The notes beneath the pieces were generated by a model. It did no database searches. It had not been told where the DNA came from and saw nothing but the letters and a program-made list of their open reading frames with translations. DNA of 64,000 nt from positions 5,275,047 to 5,339,046 of the forward strand of contig NC_087388.1 of assembly GCF_963675165.1 (NCBI RefSeq), read 5' to 3'. A program made the position numbers and the translations under genes. This document shows positions 37,101-49,600 of this stretch, one piece after another (positions within the stretch are counted from its first letter, which is position 1; each line of letters starts with the position of its first letter). The stretch comes from Halichondria panicea. Lineage: Eukaryota; Porifera; Demospongiae; Suberitida; Halichondriidae.

Positions 37101-39126
37101 AACTATACACATCAGTGCCTTACCTCATTAGTAAGAATTGCAGGGTCAAGTGCAAGTTGCATAGGGTCCACAGTAGCAACAGTAACACAGTTGGTATTGT
37201 CCTGTGTCCATCTACTGGAGAGACTAGAGTTCTGACACTGCGTCTGACGAGAGCACTTGTTCTCCACCACACACCACCCACACAGTGGGTTAAGATCATT
37301 GGTACAACTGGTACAGTCTGTACGCTGGGAACACTCCTCTATGGGTACTTGGAACACCTGCATGCAATAATGATGGTAAGGGTAAGGGTAAACTATGCAT
37401 GCAAGCATTAATTCACTCACTGAGTCTGAAGTGACTGCTGTGATGTAGTTCAGTCCCTCCTGCCATGACAAATGATATACCGGTACCGGTACCATTACAT
37501 TATATCTCACTCGCTGACTATAGAAATAGTTATAAGTGTCCAGGGTCAATGTTCCACTGACATCATACTGTGGAGATAAACAAGGCCATTATGTATACAC
37601 ACTACGGGGGCGTTTCTAGAAATTGAAGCGGGGGATGTTCAAGGGTATACTGGTGAGCAACGGGGCAGACATTTTTTACTCCCACATTAACAGAGAGAAG
37701 TGTTACTGCAGTACATTACCAACTGATGCGCACGCTCAATATTAAGCGTGGTCATGACTACTCTAGTAACACGAGCCAATGTAGTTTGCATTATAGAATT
37801 CGATCAGTATTATTATGTTAGCAAAGCTCCCTGTTAGACACGCCACTGCACTACAGTGTATATATAGCTGACTCAACCATGTAGCACTTACTCCTAATAT
37901 CCAATAATTATGAGTTGCAACAAAAACAAATGAAAACTGCTCCACCTTCACAGCTACTGAAGCAACAGGGGCAAGGCTGACTCCAAAATTGATACGAACT
38001 GGTGCTATTAGGTCAATACCACCATTTGGGGCGAGAAGGCCGACTGGACTGGGTGTGTCACATCTGTCCACAGTTATCTGGAAAAATGATTATGTTAGAA
38101 GTATAATAGACCAGAATGCAATCTAACCTGAGGCTGAGACAGGGGGGTAGAGCAGTTATCTGAGCCTGTTCTCCATGCTAAGCCAATTTCTTCTCCAACA
38201 GTGCGTGACACAATACAAGAATTATATTTAGCGTCCATAGCTTCATTGACAGCAGTGATATTGACCACACAAATAGAGTTAGTAGTGTTATAGCAAATAG
38301 TTACCACAGCAGTGGGTCCAGATATCCCACTGAAGTCTTCTACTAGTGACACTCCACACACATGTGTCTTTTCATTGATCGTTTGAAAGCCACAATTGAT
38401 TCCCAGTTCATACAAAGCAGTCACTCCACAGGTACTTGGGCCTCCACAATCAGGCAGGTTGCAAACACGTAACAGTCTTATAGCTCGTGCAGTAGCAGGT
38501 TGATAGTCGACAACAACATAGTAGGCAAATCCACCACTCACAAAACCACCAAATGCATAGAATTGTCGTCTAAAGTCACTAATTCCAAAAACCAGTTCAT
38601 TGCGTGTGCCAGATGGATTGTTGTTGGACGATCTATTAAAATCATCTCCAAATTGCTGCAGTACCATTCTCTGTCCTCCTGCAACAGTCAATACTGATTC
38701 TCCAGTGTAGAAAGTGTCTCCTGACGTAAAGATAGCTGCTCCTAAATAGTCAGGATCTGCTATAGCATTACTGACACTCTTGATAGGACCAGTACTGAGG
38801 TTGCTTGCATTGTACACAGAGCAAGAGTGATTTACTAAACACACCACTACCATCCTCCCAGTAGAGCTCATGGCCAGTCCTCTAGTGATAACAGTAGCTC
38901 CTAGATCAACTCTCTCCTCTTGTATTAGCTGTGCATTCAGTCTATACAAGTAGTTGTCTGCAGCAAGGAATGCTTGCCCAGTAGAGTCCACTTGCAATCC
39001 TGGGACATTAGTAGGGGTATCAAATGAGAATGATTGAGATTGAGAATAAGCTGCTCCTTGCAGCAGAAACAGCCTGAGGGCAAAGAGAGCTACTATAAAC
39101 ATATCTTTTTCTTTAGCACTGAACAA
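31150..39126 (-). CDS. Gene C: complete plexin-ectodomain/MET-like receptor tyrosine kinase, ~1654 aa
   Basis: Exons, high to low: 39126-38128, 38077-37892, 37567-37421, 37357-37124, 37071-36794, 36698-36593, 36538-36413, 36359-36261, 36078-35973, 35869-35681, 35520-35124, 35035-34483 (exons 12+13 fused, or split by a 48-nt intron), 34430-34278, 34232-33979, 33712-33663, 33554-33462, 33412-33329, 32997-32780, 32602-32490, 32312-32147, 32052-31910, 31731-31574, 31262-31150. The sum is 4965 nt, all in frame. Domain order is as in gene B. The kinase keeps [15 protein letters not shown] and PYKWMALES, so it should be active. Differences: exon 3 is 18 nt longer (a VPVPV stretch from GGTACC repeats); the TM exon is 30 nt longer just outside the membrane; the tail is shorter, keeping [10 protein letters not shown] but ending in SYNL. 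Two in-frame Met codons lie before the signal peptide (39126 and 39102); either could start it. It is more diverged from B than D is. Confidence 0.9.
33761..33962. mobile_element. ~200-bp MITE-like inverted repeat in gene C
   Basis: GGTATATTATTTCGAGGGTATA at the left is matched, inverted, by TATACCCTCGAAATATACC at the right. It sits in the intron after the transmembrane exon of gene C. No coding capacity. Confidence 0.65.
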
Positions 39127-39431
39127 TGAAGCTGCTCTTATTATACTAGATCTAGCATAGCCATTCTTATCATAGACTCTAGAGAATAATTATACAGACT
39201 GTGAAAGCTCTAGACTAGAGCTGTCACAGTCTGTAGAATTGTTCTACCCATGCACAGGAATGTCAGACAGAAAGTAGCAGCCCCTCCCTCTTAATATTAT
39301 TTTGTGGCCAGTATAGTTATGCATCGGTGCGCATGCGCAAGCAAGGTAGACGTATGCGTGCGTAGCCTCGATTCAAGAATCGGCCTGGAATCGAGGCTAT
39401 GCAGTGCATAGCCTCGATCCCAGGCCGATCA
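39127..39431. promoter_or_regulatory. Probable promoter region of gene C
   Basis: The 300 bp upstream of the gene C start contain a small inverted repeat around AGAGCTGTCACAGTCTGTAG, a GCGCATGCGC palindrome, and at 39364-39400 a hairpin built on TAGCCTCGATTC. No TATA box was assigned. Foldback DNA begins just beyond. Confidence 0.35.
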
Positions 39432-40723
39432 GTCTCTAATTGAACGCTAGGTCGCCTCCTCGGCCTGGTATTGATTGTATCTGGGCGTGTATCTGGGCAT
39501 GTGCTGTGGTTGCTGTGGTTGCTCAGGTATTCGCTAAAAAAGAGCGAATACCTGAGCAAGGTGGAGAGAATAGAACACTAATAGTGTATGTAAGCATACT
39601 TACTCCATAAAATCACCATTAAATCACAAAGAACTCCGTGTCATAGGTCTATTCTTTGCAAGTTTAGTTTGTCATAGATATAGGCTTAGCTAGCTAGAGT
39701 GTGAGGAGCTGTCTTGTGCGAAGGAAGAAGGAGCATCACTCTTGTGAAAGAACAGACCTAGGTTCTCAAGTTTCTGCTATCAGTGGCTACCTTTGATTGA
39801 CTACACAATTTAATACAAGCGCTTGATGATTGCCAGATACACTTGCATTGGTAGAGTCTATCCTCAGACTCTGGCCATCGATCTCTTGTATACTATGCTC
39901 AGGGGTGTCCACAAGTGGCTGGGCCTGGGATGTATTGTCAAGGTGAGCGATATAAATCAATAATACCCTTTCATCATTGGAAATTGTACACTATAGCCTA
40001 TAGCCCAATCCTTGGTATCTGGATCAAGATATGACATTACGGCACTGGCACTGGTGTTGTGTTAGCCTCCTTCACCGGCCTTCAAGGAAGTGCGGCCTGG
40101 GATCGTGGCTAGTTTGTGTGGACCATCACTGTGAGTTACAAAATGTATAGTGGAATGGTGAATTTAAGTTCATGAATACTAATTTGTATACAGGAGCAAA
40201 ATGGAACCTTCCCCTCCAACCCCCGTCGTACTCCTCCTAGCTTATGGGTGTGAACTCATTGAAAGAGGATGCCCCAGTGCCACTCGTGTCCTTCCCAAGG
40301 GTCCGATCTTATAGAACTACCTGCACTAAAACTACTGACGTGGAATGGCTCTTTCAACACTTGTGGTTACTATCCTGACCAGTGACGTCAGGATTCTACT
40401 GTCTCTTGATGCACTGTGAACACACAATCTTTGTTATGCCACCTGAAGGCTTAGCAGGCATATCCAACGCAGTATTTATTAAGTCTTTCTGGAAGCTCTT
40501 GTTTGAGATCTTCGCTTCTAAACATCTGCATTTATTATGGGCGCAGTACTGCTGTGCACAGTATTAATTTCTAGTGTCATTATATCATTATATCGCTGTA
40601 TTTTTAGCCAACTGTGATAAACTGAAGATTTTACAGTACATAGCTGATACTTACCAGTTTCCGGTCACGCCCAGATACAATCAATACCAGGCCGAGGAGG
40701 CGACCTAGCGTTCAATTAGAGAC
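39432..40723. mobile_element. Foldback element with 58-bp perfect inverted repeats
   Basis: Bases 39432-39489 and 40666-40723 are perfect inverted repeats (GTCTCTAATTGAACGCTAGG at the left). The left side is preceded by TAGCCTCGATCCCAGGCCGAT, relating it to the TAGCC-type repeats elsewhere. The right end is cut where a second repeat (GTGTTAATCAACACAC) begins at 40724. The 1.18 kb interior shows no recognisable gene. Confidence 0.75.
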
Positions 40724-42463
40724 GGGGTGTTAATCAACACACTAAATTTTATTGGTGAATGTCAGTGTGTGTTAATGAGCACCCCAGTGTTCACTAACAC
40801 ACGAAGTGGGTTAACAGAACACACCAACTAAGTAGTGTGTAACGTAACACACACACTTCACGTAAAGGAACACACTGATACCCTAGGCCCAACTGTAATT
40901 CATACACACTATGCTTTTTACACCACTGTACAGGCAAAACAGCCCAGAGATTATGTCACAATTATAAAACTTATAATCGATAACAACAAATATCTACGCA
41001 ACAAACTTTTATGGATAACCATTAAACAAAAACATATTAAAGGTTTCAAGTTACTATAGCAGTTAATCTTGTGAGTAAACCACAGCCAGCTGCACCTGCA
41101 CAGAGAATTATATGAGTATGAGTACAGTGGTGTAATAATACTACATTTCAATGCTGCTATAACAAATGGGAGCCAGCTAAGAGAAAATCAGTTCATATAA
41201 TATTATATATAGCTTGGTCCAGTGTATAAAATTGACAATGGGGGCTTGAGAGAATTTGCATACTGAATAGATCAACTTTTTAACTTATCTTTAGTATATC
41301 CTGCTGTTCTCTTGGCTCTCAGAGCAGCTAGCCTGGAAAGACTACTGCTGCATTCTCTGTCTCATCTTGTGCCATGTGGCCACTGGCTCTGGATCACATG
41401 ATCAATTTTCCTGCTATCTAATTATAGAACAGATAGACTAATTATAGAATGCGCATGCGCAGCAGTGCAGTTGCCGTAGCAATCTTCAGAGCAGCTGCTT
41501 TTCTTTTTGATCAAGTCCACGTACCAAGTCTAGTCCTGATCCTTTGAGAAGTCTTTAGACCCCTACTGTTCTATGCATTCAGAGCTCAAGGGGAAGAGAA
41601 GTTTTCAAGTCATAAAGTAAGAGTGAACTTATTAATTGCAATTATGGTAAATAACTGTGCTCATGTAGAAACAAACGGGCATTAAGTTGAAGGTCAATTT
41701 CCAGCCACTCTAAAGCTGTTGTGATGCTACTGTTTAGGTGAGTTTTTAAATTGTAAAGATGTTAATCTTCTATAGATAATAATTTTTATAATTATGAGGT
41801 TTTTGTCAAGTTAAGTCCCTTCACACCGTGCTGTTCTTTGCTCTAAAGGAGAGCAGAAGTATCAAGTCATCAGCACAAAAGGTAAGAATGAACTAGTGAT
41901 TAATTAATTACAGCCATGTCTTGTTTTATGTACATAGAAAAAAGGTCCGTCATAAAGTTGGACGTCAATCACTCTGAAGCTGATTGTAACGCTGCTGTTT
42001 AGGTGAGAAATTGATTCTGTTATTCAGGAATAATAATTTTCTATTATAGGTGGAGCGCTGTTAATGTTGTCAAATCTTTGCGAGGGAGCAGAAATCAAAC
42101 ATGCAGAGGGTACCAAACGATGTAACTATTTTGTACACTTTCTTAGATAGATTAGTCATAGGATGTTTTACTTCGTTCACTGTTAATCATTTAATTTGAA
42201 GTATGCTGTATCAATGCAATGTCTCTTATTGCTATGACAATGTGATGTACTTGTAACACTTATATGCATGTCATGTGAGCACATTACCTATACAGTGCAT
42301 GCTATGTAAACACTTATATGCATGTCATGTGAGCACACTACCACCAGTGTTGATTAACACACTCCAGAGTGTGTGTTGATCAACACATCTCAGTGTGTTA
42401 AACTTAAACAGTGCAACGAGCACACTAAATGCGTGTTAATTAACACACCATTTTTAACAGTGG
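40724..42463. mobile_element. Putative transposon with TTAACACAC-rich ends
   Basis: Both ends carry short motifs of the type GTGTTAATCAACACAC, in inverted arrangement (40726-40860 and about 42348-42463). The right end is TTTTTAACAGTG, resembling the CACTGTAAAAA ends of MITEs in gene B. The interior holds an imperfect tandem repeat (about 41560-41740 and 41815-42005) and a duplicated 30-mer at about 42261 and 42313. No transposase was recognised. The element abuts the edge of the segmental duplication. Confidence 0.5.
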
Positions 42464-42470
42464 CGCATGC

Positions 42471-43399
42471 ATGCTAAATCAATTTCTTCCCCAGCAGTGC
42501 GTGATACAATACAAGAGTCATATTTAGCGTCCATAGCTTCATTGGCAGCAGTGATATTGACCAGACAAATAGAATTAGTCATAGTATTGATAGAGCAAAT
42601 AGTTATCACAGCAGTGGGTCCAGATATTCCACTGAAGTCATCCACTAATGACACTGCACACACATCAGTTAATCCATTGACAGACTGAAAGCCGCAATCG
42701 AACCCCAGTTCATACAAAGCAGTCACTCCACAGGTACTTTGTCCTCCACAATCAGGCATGTTGCAAACACGTAATAGTCTTACAGCTCATGCATCAGCAG
42801 GTTGGATATCGGCGACAACATAGTAGGCAAATCCACCACTCACAAAACCACCGTATGCATGGAAGTATCGTTCAAAAAAATCTGTAATATCCTCAACAAC
42901 CAGTTCATTGCGTGTGCCTGACGGATTGTTGTCGGAAGATCTTTTAAACCCCTCTCCGAATTGTTGCAGCACCATTCTCAGTACATATTCATCATCTTCA
43001 ATCAGTGTTCCAGTATAGAAAGTGTCTCCTGACATAAACAAAGCTGCTCCAAAGTCCCCAACGGTCGTGTCCTATTATAGCATTACTGACACTCCTGATA
43101 GGACCAGTACTGAGGTTGCTTGTATTGTAGACAGAGCAAGAGAGATCCTCTAAACACACCACCAACATCCCAGTAGAACTCAGGGCCAGTCCTTCGGTAA
43201 TGACAGTAGCTCCTAGATAAACTCTCTCCTCTTGTATTAGCTGTGCATTCAGTCTATACAGGTAGTTTCTTGCAGCAAGGAATGTTCTCCCAGTGGAGTC
43301 AACTTGCAGTCCTGCGAGATTGCCAGACCTTTGAAAGGAGAAATATTGAGAATGAGCTGCTCTTTGCAGCAGAAACAAAAATAAGAGTGACAATAACAT
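42471..43399 (-). pseudogene. A': truncated, broken copy of gene A exon 1 (signal peptide and part of Sema)
   Basis: This copy of gene A exon 1 matches 9161-10097 almost base for base, including the signal peptide. It breaks off at 42471, where the segmental duplication begins, so the rest of the receptor is absent. Two lesions are absent from gene A. Near 43060-43073 a short stretch is replaced with a net loss of 8 nt, shifting the frame after SVSNAII. Near 42787 an Arg CGA has become TGA. No downstream exon follows; transposon-like DNA lies on the other side of the break. It is non-functional as a receptor. A secreted fragment from the first 120 or so residues is possible but unlikely. Confidence 0.85.
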
Positions 43400-45411
43400 A
43401 GCTCTACCTCTTAGTCTTACTCTATTCTAGCATGCATTGCGATTGGCCTAAATAGAGCTGCATGCATGTAGATGGGCGTGCCCATCCCCGGCCATAAAAA
43501 TGGGGGGACGGGACGCCCATCTAGCATGCATGTGTGTGTTAGATTAGCCTTGTTGCCAGGCCGATTTGTCTCTAAAATAATGCTAAGTCGAGGCTAAAAT
43601 AAGCCATAGACTATCTTAGCCTCCTTCACAATCAATAAGGAGGCTAGTCTCCTTCACAAGGCCTAAACAATTAGGCCTGCTACTGACTGCTTGCGCATGC
43701 GCAAAATTATTGGATAATATTCCCGTAATGTTTCCCATTAAACTGAATTTTTACCGGAATTATATCCTGAATAACACATACAGACAAAGAATACTCTTCA
43801 TAAAAGTCAGACACAGAGCTATATAGCTAGCTAGCTAGATACAGAGCTGTATTGGTTACAGCAGCAATTTCTTTCTGATAGAGTCGACTTTCACCAAGGT
43901 TAGTGTCAGATGGGCGTGGCCTATCCATATAGCCTATATTATAGGCTATTGTCAGCCTTCCCCTCCGTTCAGAGGATTGTTATCCACACTGTTGCAGGCT
44001 GTGAGTCCTTTGTTAACATAGTAGGCTAAGGGTAGCTACTATCACACGGGCTAGAAACCTTCACAATCACACTCCTAGATCCTATCCACTTTCTTCAATC
44101 CACTTCCGTTCGTTGTGACGTCATTGTTTTACTGAGCAAATACAATGGTATCAGAATTACCCACTTTCATGCGCAAACATACCAGGCCCTCTCTTCGAGG
44201 AAGAGCGGCCTGGGAGATCGAGGCTAAGATTATCTATGAATAAACTAGGCCGCCCAACTATATTTTGTTAGCTAGATTATGCTCGAGATTTGAGTGGGAG
44301 GCTTAAGCAGCTGTACTTAGCAAAACTTTATTATAAGCTTTCATATTCACTTCTTACTTCTCCTTATACTCATTCAGTTCTCCTAAGTCCTTACAAAGCT
44401 CTGTTTGTGCAGTTCTAAAAGGCTCTAAAGCTCCAGTGCATGCTGGCTGTCTCTAAGGAGTTCTTACCTTTTTTTAGGTGAAATGCAGAGTCCGTCCATG
44501 CAGCTTGAGCCCTGCCTTGCATGCCACTGAAACCCCCCTGACAAGAATCCTAGATCCGCCACTGTATTATGCTATTCTTTTATGCTCAAGTCTCTATGAA
44601 TAATATTGAGGCTGTTAACTTGAGTCAAGTTAACAGCCAAATTGCCTATTATAATTCCCACATTATTTCTATAAGCACACTCTCGTCATTGCACAAGTAA
44701 CATCAAACTATAAATAATGGCCACACGACTCATCGAATGTCAAGGAAACAATTGAACCACTATAGTACTCACAAATGTTTATACTATGATTCGTACTGAA
44801 TTCTAAAACTTGCCTATTTTTGTTATAAATTAAGTTCCTATTTTGCCAGGGCATATCCTTACCAAAAAATGTGCCTATAATGCTGAAAATTATGCCAGCA
44901 TAATCTACCAACCTCTATAGTTGTCGACTCCTATATAGCATTAGTTTAGAGTAGTTATTTAGCGTTTTCAGATTTTTCTCCGTATACACATTAATTTTTG
45001 TCTAGTATCAGATATAACGAGTGTTGCAAGCATGCGCTTGCTAATGCCTCTCGCCATGCTATGCTTTCGCTCAAAAAGTATTAGTGTTATAGTAGTTTCT
45101 ATAATGAATTTATATTAAAGTTAGCTTATCTATATTAACTCACTGAGAAGAAAATACTTATTTACATGCATCTATTGTTGTTCAGGACCTCAAGAAAGAA
45201 GAAAATTGATTCTTCCAAGATTAGTTCAGTGTATTATAATATCTATTGAGAAGAAAAGATTTGTATACATATCTATATTGGTAATGGTAGTGTTTCGTGG
45301 CTTACCAGGCCCTCATGAAAAAGATGACTCTGCCAGGAGAATCTGGATTCTGGATATTATTTTCTCACACGTGGGGAATGAGCGCGCATGCGCATTACAT
45401 CCACAGGAATA

Positions 45412-45856
45412 ATTAAAGGGTGTGTCCTAAGAGATGGCTACTATGCTATGAAATGCTAGCTGTTTATATTTTATATAAATATTTTATATATTTTATATAT
45501 TTTATACAGATATTTTTTGACTCTTGTAGCTAACAAAAAGCTAGCGCTTTAGTGCAAGGCTAATTCATATGTTGAATAGAAAGTTTGTGCGAATAGATGA
45601 TGCTATGAAAGATTCTGAAGAGACTGTAACAGCCTTCAATGTGAGTCAAACTAGCCATAACTCGAGAAAGAAACTTTAGTTTGCTAATCCACGAATCAAA
45701 ATCCAAGAGAACGTGGCTAGAAGCCTATAGAAGCTGTTAGTTTTCGTCGGATTGCAACCGTTGAGCAGTTACAGCTGGAACAGACACACAGACAGACACA
45801 CACAGACACACACAGTCAGCTTTACCGTATCCCTCCTGCGGCTACGCCTCGAGGCA
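45412..45856. repeat. Dispersed repeat R1, copy without the 346-bp insert
   Basis: Counterpart of 12088-12850 in the second duplication copy. It lacks the insert and instead has a short AT-rich tandem run at about 45465-45508. Confidence 0.65.
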
Positions 45857-46519
45857 TAATTATAGGGCTATATTTTGCTTAGCATTCTCTCAAAGTAAGT
45901 TTTTATCATAGCCAGTCAATCTTTAGTCTCGTTGCCAGGCCGAGTTTTCACTTTTATATTGATCATAATTATGCAGCTGTACCTATTTTAAGGCATGTAA
46001 TTTCGGTCAAAGGTAAACCACATGCAGGAATGCTTGATCATTTCTGCTGCCGGGTGAATTTAAATTCCAGGCATATCTATTATTATAAACTAGCCTCGTT
46101 CCCAGGCCGATTTGTCTCTAAAATAACGCTAGGTCAACCTAGCGTCATTTTAACTTATGAGCTAAAAATATAGATCTTGAGCATAGCATAACATTGCAGT
46201 TTTACCAGCAGTATAGCATAATTTATACTCATAAATTAATGTTTACTATATGGAATGAATATAAACAAGAACACTAATCTAATTATAAATCAAGTTATAA
46301 TTTTGTTTAGACCCTGCCATACATGTCTTGAACACAACCATTTTGTTATGGTTTTGTATGTTTTAATCGCATGAGTCCTATATAGGTACATTTACTTGAT
46401 ATATTCATGTAACAGTGTTAAGTGTATATAGTATATATATTATTATATACCACACTTATTATTATAAACCACCCCTATTATGAGTTCTATTGTGACTGAC
46501 TCTTGTTATAACACTATTA

Positions 46520-46608
46520 TAGCCTTGTTCCTAAGCCAATTTGTCTCTAAAATAAAGCTAGGTCGACAACCTAATTATAAGAGACAAATCGGCCTGGGAA
46601 CAAGGCTA
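46520..46608. mobile_element. Hairpin MITE upstream of gene D (copy of 13507-13595)
   Basis: Same palindrome as upstream of gene B, with a G-to-A change that slightly weakens one arm. It lies in the second copy of the large duplication. Confidence 0.72.
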
Positions 46609-46683
46609 TCTAACACACGCTATTTAGGGCCATCGCATGCATGTAAAGACCATTCCGCTTTACCTCTGGTAAGACTAACAGCT

Positions 46684-49600
46684 ATGTTACTGTCACTCTT
46701 ATTTTTGCTTCTGTTGCAAAGAGCAGCATATTCTCAAGATTTCTACTTTTCTAGTCACACAGGAATTTTCCCAGGACTGCAAGTTGACTCCATTGGGAGA
46801 ACATTCATTGCTGCAGACAACTACCTGTATAGACTGAATGCACGGCTAATAAAAGAGGAGACAGTTGATCTAGGAGCTACTATCATTGATGAAGGACTTG
46901 CCCTGAGCTCTACTGGGATGTTGGTGGTGTGTTTAGAAGATCTTTCTTGCTCTGTCTACAATGCAAGCAACCTCAGTGCTGGCCCTATCAAGAGTGTCAG
47001 TAATGCTATAGGGGAAGATATAGGATTTGGAGTAGCTATCATTACGTCAGGAGACAGTTTCTACACTGGAGCAATAACTGATATAGGTCAAAGAATGGTA
47101 CTGCAACAATTCGGAGAGGAGTTCAGTAGATCTTCTGAAAACAATCCATCAGGCTCAAGCAATGAACTGGTTTTTGGGGTTAGTGATTTTGGACGACAAT
47201 TCTATCCATTCGGTGGTTTTGTAAGTAGTGGATTTGCCTATTATGTTGTCGTTGACTATCAACCTGTAAGTGCACGAGCTATAAGACTATTACGTGTTTG
47301 CAACCTGCCTGATTGTGGAGGCCCAAGTACCTGTGGAGTGACTGCTTTGTATGAACTGGGATTCGATTGCGGCTTTCAGTCGATTGCTGAACATACTCAT
47401 GTGTGTGCAGTGTCATTAGTGGAGGATTTCAGTGGGATATCTGGACCCATTGCTGTTATAAATCTTTGCGTGGGTACTAACTCTATTTGTGTAGTCAATA
47501 TCACTGCTGTCAATGAAGCTATGGATGCTAAATATGACTCTTGTATTGTGTCACGGACTGTTGGAGAAGAAATAGGTTTAGCATGGAAAACAGGTTCCTC
47601 AGAAAGCTGCGATACTCTGCCTCAGCCTCAGGTTTGTATGCCATATACTGGCGTTATTATTATTATAGTAATTCACATGCACAGTCATATATATATATAC
47701 ACTTCATTTTCCAGATAACTATGGACAGATGTGACACAACCAGTCCAGTTGGCCTTATCCTTCCAAATGATGACATTGACCTAATAGCACCACTTCGTAT
47801 CTACTTCGGAAACAGTCTTGTGCCCATTGCTTCAGTAGCTGTGAAGCTGGAGCAGTTTTCCTTTGTGTTTGTTGCAACGTACCATGATAGTAGAATACTA
47901 GGAGTAAGTGCTGGATGGTTGAGTCAGTTAGTGTGCATGTAATAATGGCATTGTTTTTTCACAGTATGATGTCAGTGGTACATCTATCCTGGATGCTAAT
48001 AGTTATTTCTACAATCTTCCAGTGACACCTGGTGTGTATCTTTTGTCATGGAAAGAGGGACTGGACTACATCACAGCAGCCACTACAAACTCTGTGAGTT
48101 AATGCTAGTATGTCCTCCCCTTATCAACCCCGGACTCCCCTCTCTGTAGGCGTTCCAAGTACACATAGAGCAGTGTTCCCAGCATATAGACTGTACCAGT
48201 TGTACCAATGACCCCTGCCCACTGTGTGGGTGGTGTATAGTGGAGAACAAGTGCTCTCGTCGTTCGCAGTGTCAGAATACCGATCTCTCCATTAGATGGT
48301 CACAGGACAGTGCCAGCTGTTTTACTGCTGCTACTGTGGAGCCTATGCAACTTGTGCTTGATCCTGATATTTTTGCTAATAATGAGGTAAGGCTTGTGTG
48401 TTTATATTTGTATTTGAGATCATTCATAAACTGACCCCCACAGCTCACAGTGACCCTGACCTCCCCCGGCCTGCCTAATCCCCTTCCTGGAGAGAATATA
48501 TTCTGTCATCTGGCGGACAGTGAAGGACGTTTCCCACCTATCATAGTACCAGCTGTTGAGGTCACCACGGGAACTGTGTTCAGTTGTGATATTGAAAGAC
48601 TGGTACCTGACTACCCTGAAGTACTGAGTGCAACCATCAATCTGGGCTTTCAGAGCTCTCTGTTCAATGAGCCATTTGATATCACCAACCAAGCACTCAC
48701 CATCTACAAGTGCTCAGCAGGAGAAAGGTATACATCATTCAGGACAAGTTTAGTTTTCTAGATAAATACAACTTTCACAAATCATTTTATGTGAGTAGCT
48801 AGTCCTTTTATATCGGATGGGCGAACAAATAGGCCTGGGATAGATTGTATCTGGGCGTGTCTATAGCGATAGTAATTTGCGCAGTAGTAACATTGTAACG
48901 TGTATACTTCACTGAAAATACAGCTAGAGAAATGACAAAGAAAGTATGCTATCTAAAATTATGTCCAGGTAGATAGGTTCCAGCTTTAACTCAGCCTGTG
49001 GACAAGGCTAGTCAAAAATAGTTATGTTTGCCATACTATAAAAGTTATGTTCTCAAATCAAAAACATTGTCTATACAATAATTATGTCTATATGATAATT
49101 ATAACCCATTGTGTACATGCAGCTGTAAGGATTGCCTTGGGCTGAATAGTAGTCCGTGTGGATGGTGTAACCTCAACAAGCAGTGCAGTGGAACATCAGT
49201 TCCTTGCAGGAATGCATCTCACTTCCTACAGGTGAGGTCATGCATGTGATCTGTGACTCTATACATCCAGTGTACAGGCGTCTGGAGGCAACAACTTCGC
49301 TGCTGTGTGCCCCCTGTTGGACACACACCCCTCTGATGGGTACATTCAACCAGCAAGGGTGGCCCAGGACATTCGACTGACCACCAGGAACCTCATACCC
49401 GCCGTGAGTCATGCACATGACACAAGTATCTGATATATTGTTCCATAGTTTCCCTCTCCATTAGACGGATGGCTTTGAGTACTATTGTCTTATGAATGGA
49501 GTTAGTCTGACAGCTCAGTATGAAAGCGAGAGCTCCATCTTGTGTACAGTGGGCAGTGGGCAAGTGAGTATTTTACAATTTTTGTGATGGTTGGCTTATG

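Larger units (their letters stand above)
43400..46683. promoter_or_regulatory. Head-to-head spacer between A' and gene D (copy of 10098-13670)
   Basis: This is the second copy of the A/B spacer. It differs by small indels, lacks the 346-bp insert present at 12125-12470, and has an AT-rich tandem run (TATATTTTATA type) at about 45465-45508 instead. It should still carry the promoter of gene D. It contains no convincing gene; short open frames here lie in repeats. Confidence 0.45.
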
